From the NCBI RefSeq assembly GCF_044904605.1, contig NZ_JADIKI010000021.1, positions 124,001-188,000 on the forward strand: DNA of 64,000 nucleotides. Direction: 5' to 3'. Both the position numbers and the translations under genes were made by a program. Positions within the stretch are counted from its first letter, which is position 1. Each line of letters begins with the position of its first letter. Shown in pieces: positions 40,098-48,221 of this stretch. The notes under the pieces are model-generated. The model was not told where the DNA came from. It ran no database searches and saw only the letters and a program-made list of their open reading frames with translations. Origin of the DNA: Dyella_B humi. GTDB lineage: Bacteria > Pseudomonadota > Gammaproteobacteria > Xanthomonadales > Rhodanobacteraceae.

Positions 40098-41395
40098 TCC
40101 TCCGGAATGAACATGATTTCCACGCGCCGGTTACGCGTGCGGTTGTCCGGCGTATCGGGCGGCAGCGCAATCGGCTGCGACGAGCCTGCGCCGTTGGATT
40201 CGATGCGCGTGGCATTGTCCAGACCGTCGCTCAGGATTTGCGCAACGCTGCGCGCACGCGCGCCGGACAGTTCGAAGTTGTCTTTGTATTTCAGCGAGCG
40301 AATCGGCTGATCATCGGTATGCCCGACCACGATCACCCTACCCTGCACCTGATTGAGCGCGGCGGTGATCTTGTGCAGCAGCGGAATCTCGCCAGTGCTC
40401 ACGTCGACACCACCGGAGGGGAACATGCCGGTGGCGGCCAGCCGCACCATCGCCTGTCCGTCGGATTTTTCATCCACGCTGAGCTGACCGGCTTGTTCCT
40501 CCGGCGCCAGCAATTGCTTCAGGCTCTTGCGCGCGGGATGCGGTTGGCGCGCGGTATCGGGCGGCGTGCCATTTTCAAGGCCGATCTGCGCGAGCTGCGC
40601 GCTGATCGGTGAAGAATCCGCGTTGAGCCGCGTGTAGAAATAAAGAAACGCCGCCAGCAGCACTACCGCCGCAAATGCGGCGATCACCCACAGTGGCACG
40701 TAGCGGATCAGCGGATTGCGGCGATCCTCGATGCCGCGCCAGTGCGGCGCCAGCTCATCCGCCGGCTTGGCGCGCTGCGCCTGGATGCGTCGGTACAAGT
40801 CTTCCTGGATATCGGCAAGCTTGGCCCGCCCGCCGGCTTCGATCTGGTACCGCCCGGCAAAACCCAGCGCCAGGCAGATGTACATCAGCTCGATCAGATC
40901 GATGTGCTTGGCGAAATCCGAGCACAGGCGTTCGAGAATCTGGAAGAACTTGGCGCCGCCGTACGATTCGCTGTGAAACGTGACCAACAGCGTTTTCTGC
41001 GCCCAGCCACTGTGTTCGCCCCAGGGCGAGCTGAGCACGGCTTCGTCCAGCATCGTGCACAGCACGTAGCGCGCGGCGAGTATCGTTTGTTGCGGAGCAT
41101 TGGCCGCCTGGGCGAGGTTTTCGAAGCGGCGCATCTGCGCTACGGCCTGCTCGCGCAGGTGCATGGCGTCCGGTTGCGCAACACTGTGGCGCAATTGCAC
41201 GGCGAGCAGCAGCAAGGGACTGGCCGCCTGCACCAACGGATTGGCACCGCCGTTGAGAAATTCATTGATCTGCGCAGGCGAGCCATACGAAGCCGGCGCG
41301 GGTGCTGCGGGAGGCGGCGCAGCAGGCGCCGCGCCGCGCGGGCGCACTATTGTCGCGTCGCGCTTATCGTCATTGGGGCCGTTGGTCTGGCTCAT
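40094..41395 (-). CDS. tssL: T6SS membrane-complex protein TssL with OmpA-like peptidoglycan-binding domain
   Basis: 433 residues. The start at 41395 overlaps the tssK stop (ATGA), which decides it over an upstream in-frame ATG. The N-terminal 40 residues are a Pro/Ala-rich cytoplasmic stretch. The DotU/IcmH domain follows (NPLVQAASPLLLLAVQLR, AARYVLCTMLDEAVLSSPWG, LIELMYICLALGFAGRYQI), then one membrane helix (PLWVIAAFAAVVLLAAFLYF) and, in the periplasm, an OmpA/MotB domain (VIVVGHTDDQPIRS, LSGARARSVAQIL, NRRVEIMF). This is the 'evolved' TssL that anchors the complex to peptidoglycan by itself, without a separate TagL. Confidence 0.95.
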   Translation of the reverse strand: MSQTNGPNDDKRDATIVRPRGAAPAAPPPAAPAPASYGSPAQINEFLNGGANPLVQAASPLLLLAVQLRHSVAQPDAMHLREQAVAQMRRFENLAQAANAPQQTILAARYVLCTMLDEAVLSSPWGEHSGWAQKTLLVTFHSESYGGAKFFQILERLCSDFAKHIDLIELMYICLALGFAGRYQIEAGGRAKLADIQEDLYRRIQAQRAKPADELAPHWRGIEDRRNPLIRYVPLWVIAAFAAVVLLAAFLYFYTRLNADSSPISAQLAQIGLENGTPPDTARQPHPARKSLKQLLAPEEQAGQLSVDEKSDGQAMVRLAATGMFPSGGVDVSTGEIPLLHKITAALNQVQGRVIVVGHTDDQPIRSLKYKDNFELSGARARSVAQILSDGLDNATRIESNGAGSSQPIALPPDTPDNRTRNRRVEIMFIPED

Positions 41396-42735
41396 GTTCC
41401 GCCTCTGATCGCCCACAGTTGCAGGTCAAGCCCACCGAATTCCTCGCCGAAGTGGAACGCGATGCCGCCGGACGTTTTCAGCATCCGCCACATCTGCGAG
41501 TTCTTGTCGAATTCGAAATACAGATAACCGGAGTTGTACGGAATCTGCCGCGGCGCCACCGGCATCGGCGCTACTGCGATGCCCGGCAGTTGCAGGTTCA
41601 CCAGGTCGCGGATCTTTTCCACCGGGCCGATCTTCGACTGCGCGGGCAATTGACGGCGCAGGTCTTCGGATTTCATGTCCGCCTTGGCGGCGAGCACGAA
41701 GGCCGCGGTATCCAGCAAGGTCATGTCCGGCACCACCGCCACCCACACGCCGAACTTGCGCTGCTGCAGCGGAATCGGTGTGGCGGTCTGCTCCATCACC
41801 GCACTCAGGGCGTTACGCAAAGCCATGATCACCGGCTCGAAGCTCTCGCGCAGAAATTCGTGCCGATACGGCGGAAATGGCTGCGAGCGTTTGCTCGGCG
41901 CGGTGAAGGTGGCCAGCTCGCCGGCCATTGCGATGGCAATACGATAAAGATCTTCCGGATGCGCGATGGGTGCGGCAGCCAGGTGCGCAACCAGCGGCTG
42001 ATAGCGATTGACCACCTGCAGCAGCAGGAAGTCGGCGATTTCCGCTGCGCCGCCGCGATCGGTGACCGCCACGCGACTGGCCAGCGCTTCGCCGCGCTGA
42101 TGCAAAAGGCCGAGCAATTCAGTAAGAAAGGTCACCAGCCGCGGCACGGCCTGGCAACTCTGCGCGGTGGGCATGAAGGTTTCATCCAGCACCACGCGAC
42201 GATCCGAACGGCATTCAACGATGCGCGCCAGCGGAATCTGTGCCAAGCCTTCCATCGGCTGCGATTGCGGCAGCATGCGGCTGCTCATGCCGCCGACTTC
42301 CAGCACGGTGAACCCATCCACGCTGCCGGAAGCATCGCGCACTTCGGCTTCGCGCACGCGGAAGCGGAACAGTTTCTCTGCCGATGCTTCGGGACGACCG
42401 CTGTCAGGCTGCGTGGGCGAGCGCAACGGCAGCGTGAGATAGACGGTCTGGTCGCGCCAATTCGGATCCACTTCCAGCGCGGGCGGCAGCGGATCGTCGT
42501 TGGGCATGGAGAACGGCGTGCCGTCCGGGAACACACCGCGGGCGCGCTTGATGCCGAGCTTGCCGATCGCCAGCAGATCCGCTTCCAACTCCAACTCGTG
42601 AAAGCCCCAGGCATACGGCCGCAGCCCACCCGCGCGCAGTTCCACGAAGCGCTCCAGATAGCGCTCCTGCTGCTGCAAGTGCTGGGGCCGCAAGAACAGG
42701 CCTTCGCTCCATACCACTTTGTTGTTTTGCGTCAT
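41392..42735 (-). CDS. tssK: T6SS baseplate protein TssK
   Basis: A 447-residue cytoplasmic protein that links the baseplate to TssL/TssM. Family hallmarks: VVWSEGLFLRPQHLQQQERYLE at the N-terminus, AWGFHELELEADLLAIGKLGI, PDGTPFSMP, and LDTAAFVLAAKADMKSEDLRRQLPAQSKIGP in the C-terminal half. Length is normal. It is separated from tagH by 132 bases that carry a palindrome instead of the tssJ gene found there in Pseudomonas HSI-I. Confidence 0.95.
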   Translation of the reverse strand: MTQNNKVVWSEGLFLRPQHLQQQERYLERFVELRAGGLRPYAWGFHELELEADLLAIGKLGIKRARGVFPDGTPFSMPNDDPLPPALEVDPNWRDQTVYLTLPLRSPTQPDSGRPEASAEKLFRFRVREAEVRDASGSVDGFTVLEVGGMSSRMLPQSQPMEGLAQIPLARIVECRSDRRVVLDETFMPTAQSCQAVPRLVTFLTELLGLLHQRGEALASRVAVTDRGGAAEIADFLLLQVVNRYQPLVAHLAAAPIAHPEDLYRIAIAMAGELATFTAPSKRSQPFPPYRHEFLRESFEPVIMALRNALSAVMEQTATPIPLQQRKFGVWVAVVPDMTLLDTAAFVLAAKADMKSEDLRRQLPAQSKIGPVEKIRDLVNLQLPGIAVAPMPVAPRQIPYNSGYLYFEFDKNSQMWRMLKTSGGIAFHFGEEFGGLDLQLWAIRGGT

Positions 42736-42801
42736 GTATCGGGTCCGTCTGTCTTGCGGCTTTTTTGAAACTCACCTGCGAGGAGAGATCACCCCAACTC
42801 T

Positions 42802-42832
42802 GCCGTCATTCCGCGAAAGCGGGAATGACGGC
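42802..42832. repeat. REP-like palindrome between tagH and tssK
   Basis: GCCGTCATTCC, then GCGAAAGCG, then GGAATGACGGC. The dispersed proteobacterial form of this element has one more C in the left arm, so this copy has a one-base deletion or bulge. It sits in the 132-base gap of an otherwise tightly packed operon and would form a hairpin in the mRNA. Confidence 0.65.
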
Positions 42833-42867
42833 CATGCAAGGTTTCACATCGCGCCAAATGCACATAT

Positions 42868-44208
42868 CTATCGATGCTCACTACGACGACTCGCCTTGAG
42901 CCGCGCCAACTGCTCTTCGTACGCCCGCGCAAACTCATCCCCAAACAACCGCCGGAACGCATCGTCAGGGTTCTTCATCAACCCCTCGAAGTTCTCCCGG
43001 TATTTGTCCCAGTAACGCCCCTTGCCGCCGAATGCGGCGCGCTTGCCGCCGTCCACTTCGTGTTCGTAACGATCTGGATTGAAATGCATCAACAACGCTT
43101 CAAAGCCTGCCCGCACACCGGCGAGCATCGCCATCTGGTGGCAGCGGATATCCTCAAAGGCATCCTGAAACGCCGCCGTGCCGGCGAGGAAACCGGGATT
43201 GGCGGGACCGAGAATTTTCTGCATCGCCTCGTCCGTGCCCAGCGCGAACTTCAGCGGATTGTTCTCCGAGCGCTGGATGATCGTCACCGGCAGGCGGAAC
43301 GTGTTCTTGATCTCCGCACGCGCGCGCAGCACGTCCATCACACCATCGACCACGATGCGGAACATGGTTTCCATATCCGGCGACAGTGCCGTGTTGCCGG
43401 ATGAGGCTACTGATGCTGGTGCTTGCACCGGTGGCGACGGAGCGACGTCCACAACCGGTGCTGGCGGTGGCGCAGGCGCAGGTGCGGGCGCAGGAGGCGC
43501 GAAGTCGCCCGTGGTCAGGTCCCAGTTTTCCGGCAGCAGGCTGGCTTGCTTGCGCACGTCTGTGACGGGCGGACGGAAGTGATCGCTGACACCGGACGTG
43601 TGATTCCAGCTCGGTGCGGGTGCTGGCTCCGGCACGGGAGCGCCGAGCGGTTCGTCGAGAAAACTCAATGGATCCAGATCGCCGCTCGCAGGCAACCTTT
43701 GGCTGGCTCCGGGAATCAGGCTGTCGACCGGCGAGGAATGCGACGGCGCGGCACTGCGTGGCAACGGATCGAGAAAACCGAAATCCAGTGGATCGAGATT
43801 CAACCCAGCCGGTGCCGGCGCGGCAGGCGCGGGTATGGGGGCTGCGTACGGCACCGATGCACTCGGCTGAACGATAGTTTCGCTGTCCTGATCCATCCGC
43901 ACGGCGACTTCGAAGGTATCGATCAGCAGTCGATCACCGTTCTTCAACGCGGCCGGATCGCCTTTGACGAGCGGCTGGCCGTTGAGCAGCATGCCGTTGG
44001 TGCTGCGGTCTTCGATGAAATAGATGCCATTGAGATAGCGCACCATCGCATGCACGCGCGACACACCGACGGCGCTCAGTACCCAGTCGCAATCCTCGGA
44101 ACGCCCGATGCTGCCGTCCTTGCCATGAAAGGTTTTCTGGGCGCGACTGCCAAATTGCGCCGCCTGATGGCCTTGCACGGCGAGGGTCAATGTCTGTGGC
44201 GTCGGCAC
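42868..44208 (-). CDS. tagH: T6SS FHA-domain protein TagH (Fha)
   Basis: 446 residues. The N-terminal 105 residues are a forkhead-associated domain that binds phosphothreonine (GSIGRSEDCDWVLSAVGVSRVHAMVRY, STNGMLLNG). A Pro/Ala/Ser-rich linker of about 170 residues leads to the conserved C-terminal TagH domain (LPVTIIQRSENNPLKFALGTDEAM, DAFEDIRCHQMAMLAGVRAGFEALL, FGGKGRYWDKYRENFEGL). It is the expected target of PpkA and PppA. GTG start at 44208 with AGGAGAAG upstream. Gene order tagH-tssK-tssL-tssM-tagF-pppA-ppkA repeats Pseudomonas HSI-I without tssJ. Confidence 0.92.
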   Translation of the reverse strand: MPTPQTLTLAVQGHQAAQFGSRAQKTFHGKDGSIGRSEDCDWVLSAVGVSRVHAMVRYLNGIYFIEDRSTNGMLLNGQPLVKGDPAALKNGDRLLIDTFEVAVRMDQDSETIVQPSASVPYAAPIPAPAAPAPAGLNLDPLDFGFLDPLPRSAAPSHSSPVDSLIPGASQRLPASGDLDPLSFLDEPLGAPVPEPAPAPSWNHTSGVSDHFRPPVTDVRKQASLLPENWDLTTGDFAPPAPAPAPAPPPAPVVDVAPSPPVQAPASVASSGNTALSPDMETMFRIVVDGVMDVLRARAEIKNTFRLPVTIIQRSENNPLKFALGTDEAMQKILGPANPGFLAGTAAFQDAFEDIRCHQMAMLAGVRAGFEALLMHFNPDRYEHEVDGGKRAAFGGKGRYWDKYRENFEGLMKNPDDAFRRLFGDEFARAYEEQLARLKASRRSEHR

Positions 44209-44222
44209 GTTACTTCTCCTGC

Positions 44223-44768
44223 TTAGCCGTTGCCAGCGCTGGTGCTTGCCGTGAGCAGGCTCATCGCGCGCTCGATGAAGGCAACGCGCCGGGCTTCGAA
44301 TTGTTCACTGACCAGCGCGGCCATCAGGTTGATGGCGGCAACGGTGGCGCGCGCGGTGAGATGTTCCGGCGGCGGCACGGGTTTTTCCTGTGTGGCCGGC
44401 GCCAGGCTACCGCCCGACCAGCCTGCTGCGGCCGCCAGCCATGCGCCCAGCGAGCGATAGCCGCCGGCGTTGGCGAACTCGAAGGCGGCGCGACGATTGT
44501 CTTCGTTCGGTTCGCGCACCCATTTTTCGGCCAGCGAGGCGCCGGCCTTATCTTCCAGACCCAGCGACTGGTCGCGTGCACATTGCAGCAGCCACGCTAC
44601 GGCATAGCGCTTGGGTAACAGGCGTGCGAGCAGTTTGAGCGCATCTTGCGTATCGCCCGCATCCATCAGCGTGCGCACGGCGGCTTCCGGCGTCATCTCC
44701 GGGCGCAGCCTGGCGCTGGCTGATGCCGACAGCTCCATTTGCATTGATGCTTGCGTTACGACCGACAT
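44223..44768 (-). CDS. T6SS-associated DUF6931-type protein
   Basis: A 181-residue soluble, mostly helical protein (PEAAVRTLMDAGDTQDALKLLARLLPKRYAVAWLLQCARD, EKWVREPNEDNRRAAFEFANAGGY, ARATVAAINLMAALVSEQFEARRVAFIERAM). The shape and position next to tagH and vgrG match what I recall as DUF6931 proteins of T6SS loci; no function is established. It lies 14 bases upstream of tagH, probably in the same transcript, and could act in baseplate or VgrG loading. Confidence 0.7.
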   Translation of the reverse strand: MSVVTQASMQMELSASASARLRPEMTPEAAVRTLMDAGDTQDALKLLARLLPKRYAVAWLLQCARDQSLGLEDKAGASLAEKWVREPNEDNRRAAFEFANAGGYRSLGAWLAAAAGWSGGSLAPATQEKPVPPPEHLTARATVAAINLMAALVSEQFEARRVAFIERAMSLLTASTSAGNG

Positions 44769-44823
44769 GCTGGGTTCCCCTTTACCCCGTCTTGCTTCGT
44801 ACTGCGTTGCCTGTCCTGATATG

Positions 44824-44845
44824 TCCGCTCCTTTCCCGGAGCGGA
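44824..44845 (-). terminator. Hairpin just downstream of vgrG
   Basis: Perfect 8-bp arms TCCGCTCC and GGAGCGGA with a TTTCCC loop, 10 bases past the vgrG stop. A T-run (GGATTT) exists only in the + direction, so termination of vgrG is uncertain; it may set off vgrG from the DUF6931-tagH-tssK genes. Confidence 0.45.
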
Positions 44846-44855
44846 TTTAAAGCCT

Positions 44856-46844
44856 TCAGCCGATCATGATGATTCCGCCGGACACCTGCGTCATCGCATC
44901 GCCGCTGGCGGTGAGCATGGCGCCTTTCACGGTGGTCATCGCCCCGCCCTCCACCTGCAGCATGGCGTCCGAATGCACCTTCATGCTGGCGCCGGCGCCG
45001 ATGTCCATTGTCGCGCCCGCCTTGATGCCCACCTGCACCTGCCCCTCCACCTTCACCGACGAATTGCCGGTGATGGTGATGTTGACGCCGGTGATCTGGA
45101 TCTCGCCAGAACTCTTAAGAATGATACTCGACGCGCCGGTCGTCAGTTCGATTTGCGTGCCGGCAGTAAGCTTGAAGATCTGACCGACATCGATGGTGTC
45201 GTTGTTGCTGATCGTGGCCTTGCGGTCGTGCTGCACCGTAAAGGTCTGATCGTTCTTAACGGTGACCGTCTCGTCGTGATCGATGGCCACGACGTGATCG
45301 TTCTCGACTTCTTCGTGCATGTCCTTTTGAGCATGTATGAAGAAATCTTCGCTGCCTTTCTTGTCTTCGAAACGCAACTCGTTGAAATCGGCCGTGCCGC
45401 CGAGCAGGCTGCGGCTCTTGATGCCGCTTTGCGTCTTGTTGTCCGGCAGGCTGTACGGCACTTGATTGTCGCCGTTGTAGACGCTGCCGATGATCAGTGG
45501 ACGATCCGGATCGCCTTCTAGAAAACTCACCACCACTTCCTGCCCCACACGCGGAATGCTGACGGCGCCCCAGTTCTTGCCAGCCCATGGCGTAGCGACA
45601 CGCACCGGACAGGAACTCTTGGCGTTGGGCTTGTCGGGCTTGTTCCAGTGGAAGGTGACCTGCACGCGGCCGTGCTGGTCCACCACGATATCTTCGTCGG
45701 TCTTGCTGCCGCACACGATGGCGGTCTGGAGGCCCACAACGGTGGGTTTCACCGAGGTGTGCAGGCTGCGAAAGGTCTGCTTGCTTTCGATAGCGTCAAA
45801 GTCACAGCGAAACGACGGGGCATCATCGCTGCCGCCTGACGCGTGACCAGCACCGGCCAGTTGGATAGTGGTGCCGATAATCAGGTATTCGCGATTGTGT
45901 TCTTTCCGCGGATAGTCCGACAGCGTGAACAAGGCACCAATCTCGATGCCGCATGCACCGGTACTGCCTTTGTAGTGCGACCGCGCTGCGGTAAGCGCCT
46001 CGGCGCGCACCTGCGCGAAATGCTGCCCCACGTCGGCAACCTTGTGTGCGCCGGGAAAATCGAACGCCACCATGCCCGGGCTGGTGCCTGCGGTACCGTG
46101 ACCGTCGCTGGTGCCGGTGGACAGCAGCGAGGTTTTGGGGGCCATCGGGTCGTAATCGGTGAGCTGGTACTTGACCGCATCCGCGCTGCGCGACGAAGCC
46201 CAGGTGGTGATGGTCGCCTCACGACGCAGCACGCTGTCGGTGGTGTGCAGATACGGTACGCGCGCAAAATCCTTGTTCACCGCGTGCGCGCTGACGCTAT
46301 CGGCCAGCACCATGGTGTGCGTGGTTTCATCATGCGTAAAGTAGTAATAGATGCCTTCCTGTTGCATCAGGCGGCTGATGAAATTGAGGCAATCCTCACG
46401 GTACTGCACGCAGTACTCGCGCTTAGCGTAATTGCCGCTGAGGCTGAGTTTCACATCGGTGTAGCCAGCATCGTTGAGTACCGACTTCACGATGTCCGGC
46501 ACGGATACATCGGTATAGATGCGGCAATCCACCTTCTGCCCCAGTAGCCAGGGCTTGGGCACCAACTGCACGCTGTATTGCGCGTAGACCAGATTGTCGA
46601 CCGTTTCCACGCCGGTCTGTGCTGCTTCGCACACGATGCCATTGAAGTAGCGCTCAAAACCGTCGTCAGTGGCGATCTTCACTGTCATCGGCGAACCCAG
46701 CAGGCCGCTCAGGTCGATGTTGGGGTCCTGGCTTTCGAAATGCAGATGGAAGGAGAACAGGTCGCCCAGACGCTCATGGGCAGCCATGCTGCGGAACAGC
46801 AGACCGCTGACCTTGGCAGAAGAAATGGTGATCTGGGCGGTCAT
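44856..46844 (-). CDS. vgrG: T6SS spike protein VgrG (TssI)
   Basis: A 662-residue trimeric spike. The gp27-like part shows the family pattern (FHLHFESQDPNIDLSGLLG, YSVQLVPKPWLLGQKVDCRIYTD, QYREDCLNFISRLMQQEGIYYYFTH), the gp5 OB-fold follows (DEDIVVDQHGRVQVTFHWN, PVRVATPWAGKNWGAVSIPRVGQEVVVSFLEGDPDRPLI with the usual GSVYN), and the C-terminus is the beta-helix needle (repeats such as GITITGNSSVKVEGQVQVG-type) ending GGIIMIG, without an effector extension. Cargo must therefore bind non-covalently or through PAAR. GGAG lies 8 bases before the ATG. It heads the structural genes and follows the cargo island. Confidence 0.95.
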   Translation of the reverse strand: MTAQITISSAKVSGLLFRSMAAHERLGDLFSFHLHFESQDPNIDLSGLLGSPMTVKIATDDGFERYFNGIVCEAAQTGVETVDNLVYAQYSVQLVPKPWLLGQKVDCRIYTDVSVPDIVKSVLNDAGYTDVKLSLSGNYAKREYCVQYREDCLNFISRLMQQEGIYYYFTHDETTHTMVLADSVSAHAVNKDFARVPYLHTTDSVLRREATITTWASSRSADAVKYQLTDYDPMAPKTSLLSTGTSDGHGTAGTSPGMVAFDFPGAHKVADVGQHFAQVRAEALTAARSHYKGSTGACGIEIGALFTLSDYPRKEHNREYLIIGTTIQLAGAGHASGGSDDAPSFRCDFDAIESKQTFRSLHTSVKPTVVGLQTAIVCGSKTDEDIVVDQHGRVQVTFHWNKPDKPNAKSSCPVRVATPWAGKNWGAVSIPRVGQEVVVSFLEGDPDRPLIIGSVYNGDNQVPYSLPDNKTQSGIKSRSLLGGTADFNELRFEDKKGSEDFFIHAQKDMHEEVENDHVVAIDHDETVTVKNDQTFTVQHDRKATISNNDTIDVGQIFKLTAGTQIELTTGASSIILKSSGEIQITGVNITITGNSSVKVEGQVQVGIKAGATMDIGAGASMKVHSDAMLQVEGGAMTTVKGAMLTASGDAMTQVSGGIIMIG

Positions 46845-47351
46845 GATGCGAATCTCCTCGGAGCCTGTTCGGCTTCACACGTTTCCATGGTGCACTCATG
46901 TCCGAGGGGGCTCCACACACCGGGTCAGGTGGCGCAGCGGGCAGAATCTGCCATGACTCCCTTATCCCCCCGTACCGTAAAGTTTCGCCCAGTGGCGCGG
47001 CTTAATCCAGTGATTTTTTTACCAAAAGACGCACGGTTTCCAACGTTTTCGTGCTTGAACCAGGGCGATCATGTAGCCTTCATGACAAAAGGGTTCCACC
47101 CTGCTTCAACTGCCTTACTTTCTGAAGGTTTTGCCTATAGCTCGCAGGCTAGGATGACAATTCCAGCCACAACGTACATGGAGGCGGCTGGGATTATCGG
47201 CCCAACCTTGCCGGCTAGCTGCCGACATCACATCAACGGCCGGATTTGATCTCAGATGCTATTGAAAGAGAGTTGGAACATCTCTTCTTTGAACACTTTC
47301 CTTGGCCGAACCACCTAGCTCATTTCGGCACAGGAAACATCGCCATCACGT
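46845..47351. other. Intergenic region between vgrG and the cargo island, with a possible gene remnant
   Basis: 507 bases. A T-rich patch (TGATTTTTTTACC near 47010) and short stretches of protein-like + strand sequence are present. One frame around 47150-47386, broken by TAG codons, reads HNVHGGGWDYRPNLAG, then a stop, then ISDAIERELEHLFFEHFPWP, and ends inside the next gene's 3' end. I cannot name it; it may be a decayed effector or immunity gene. The vgrG promoter is probably here. Confidence 0.4.
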
Positions 47352-47783
47352 TCAATCGATCAGCTTTCTGTCTCGTAATTTCTTAAGGTATCGCGCGCCC
47401 TCACTGTCGGCAGAAAAAATCTTCTCACCATCAAGCATGTACGCTTTCAGCAGACTCTGAATGCCGCGCTCATCCTCTCCGAGCCTAATCAAGCTCTGCC
47501 CCAATCGATAGTGGACAAAGGGATTCTCCTGCCCCCCAGGTCCATTGAGCGCGTCATAGAAACTGTGCCGCGCCGCGTCCAGTTGTCCAACTTGGTATTG
47601 GACATCGCCGATGGATGCGGATAGCCAGGTATACGCCTCCCAATCAACGCGGGGCTCGGGAAGCAATGCGATCGCTGCGCGCCACTTCTCTATCGCCTCG
47701 GCAAACCTCGACTCGTCGCATAAATCGTTACCCTGCGCGGAGAGGTCATCCACCTTGTCCCAAATTTGTTTAGGAAGCTCCAT
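47352..47783 (-). CDS. TPR-type protein, probable immunity or chaperone of the nuclease effector (second of two)
   Basis: A 143-residue soluble helical protein with tetratricopeptide-like pairs (DLCDESRFAEAIEKWRAAIALLP, TWLSASIGDVQYQVGQLDAARHSFYDAL, VHYRLGQSLIRLGEDERGIQSLLKAYM). The ATG overlaps the stop of the preceding TPR gene (TAATG), so both are made together, right behind the effector gene at 48222-49430. Small TPR proteins in this position are commonly immunity proteins or adaptors of polymorphic toxins. Which of the two neutralises the toxin is not decidable here. AT-richer than the structural T6SS genes. Confidence 0.7.
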   Translation of the reverse strand: MELPKQIWDKVDDLSAQGNDLCDESRFAEAIEKWRAAIALLPEPRVDWEAYTWLSASIGDVQYQVGQLDAARHSFYDALNGPGGQENPFVHYRLGQSLIRLGEDERGIQSLLKAYMLDGEKIFSADSEGARYLKKLRDRKLID

Positions 47784-48214
47784 TATTTTTTTCCTGCCGC
47801 GTGCTTTTTATAAAATTCTTGGTATTTCTTGTCTTCGCCTTGAAAGCAACGCCCCTTTGACATCTTGCTGGATTTATCAAAGTGCGCAAAAGCACCATCC
47901 AAATCGCCCATCTCAAAGTAAGCAACGCCCATCAGGAAATCAGGTTCTGCATCAATCTTAGAGACAGGCAACTTCTTCAACTCATCAATCCACCTAACCG
48001 CCAATTGCGGCTTATTCGATTGCGCCATCAATCGAATCGATGCGAGAGCCTTCGAGATGCTAATGTCGCACTCTGCTTTCGGCTCAGGAATTAGTTTCCA
48101 GCCTCGCTCCAGTAAGGATTGAGCTTTGTCGGCATCACCGTTCTTTAGTGCCTCACGCACATCCGAACCAAGACCCCTTAATTCCTGCATCACCTCATCA
48201 CTTACGGACTTCAT
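47783..48214 (-). CDS. TPR-type protein, probable immunity or chaperone of the nuclease effector (first of two)
   Basis: 143 residues, helical, with repeats of TPR character (VREALKNGDADKAQSLLERGWKLIPEP, SKALASIRLMAQSNKPQLAVRWIDELKKLP, DFLMGVAYFEMGDLDGAFAHFDKSS). ATG at 48214 follows GAGGT; a GTG one codon earlier is possible. It begins 7 bases after the effector stop and overlaps the next TPR gene by its stop codon, ending in a Lys-rich tail encoded by an A-run. The two TPR proteins are similar in size and style but not obviously close in sequence. Confidence 0.7.
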   Translation of the reverse strand: MKSVSDEVMQELRGLGSDVREALKNGDADKAQSLLERGWKLIPEPKAECDISISKALASIRLMAQSNKPQLAVRWIDELKKLPVSKIDAEPDFLMGVAYFEMGDLDGAFAHFDKSSKMSKGRCFQGEDKKYQEFYKKHAAGKK

Positions 48215-48221
48215 CACTACC

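Noticed and set aside
46578..47249. 223-codon + strand frame across the vgrG start
   Set aside because: Its first 270 bases are antisense to vgrG and the rest does not resemble a protein consistently.
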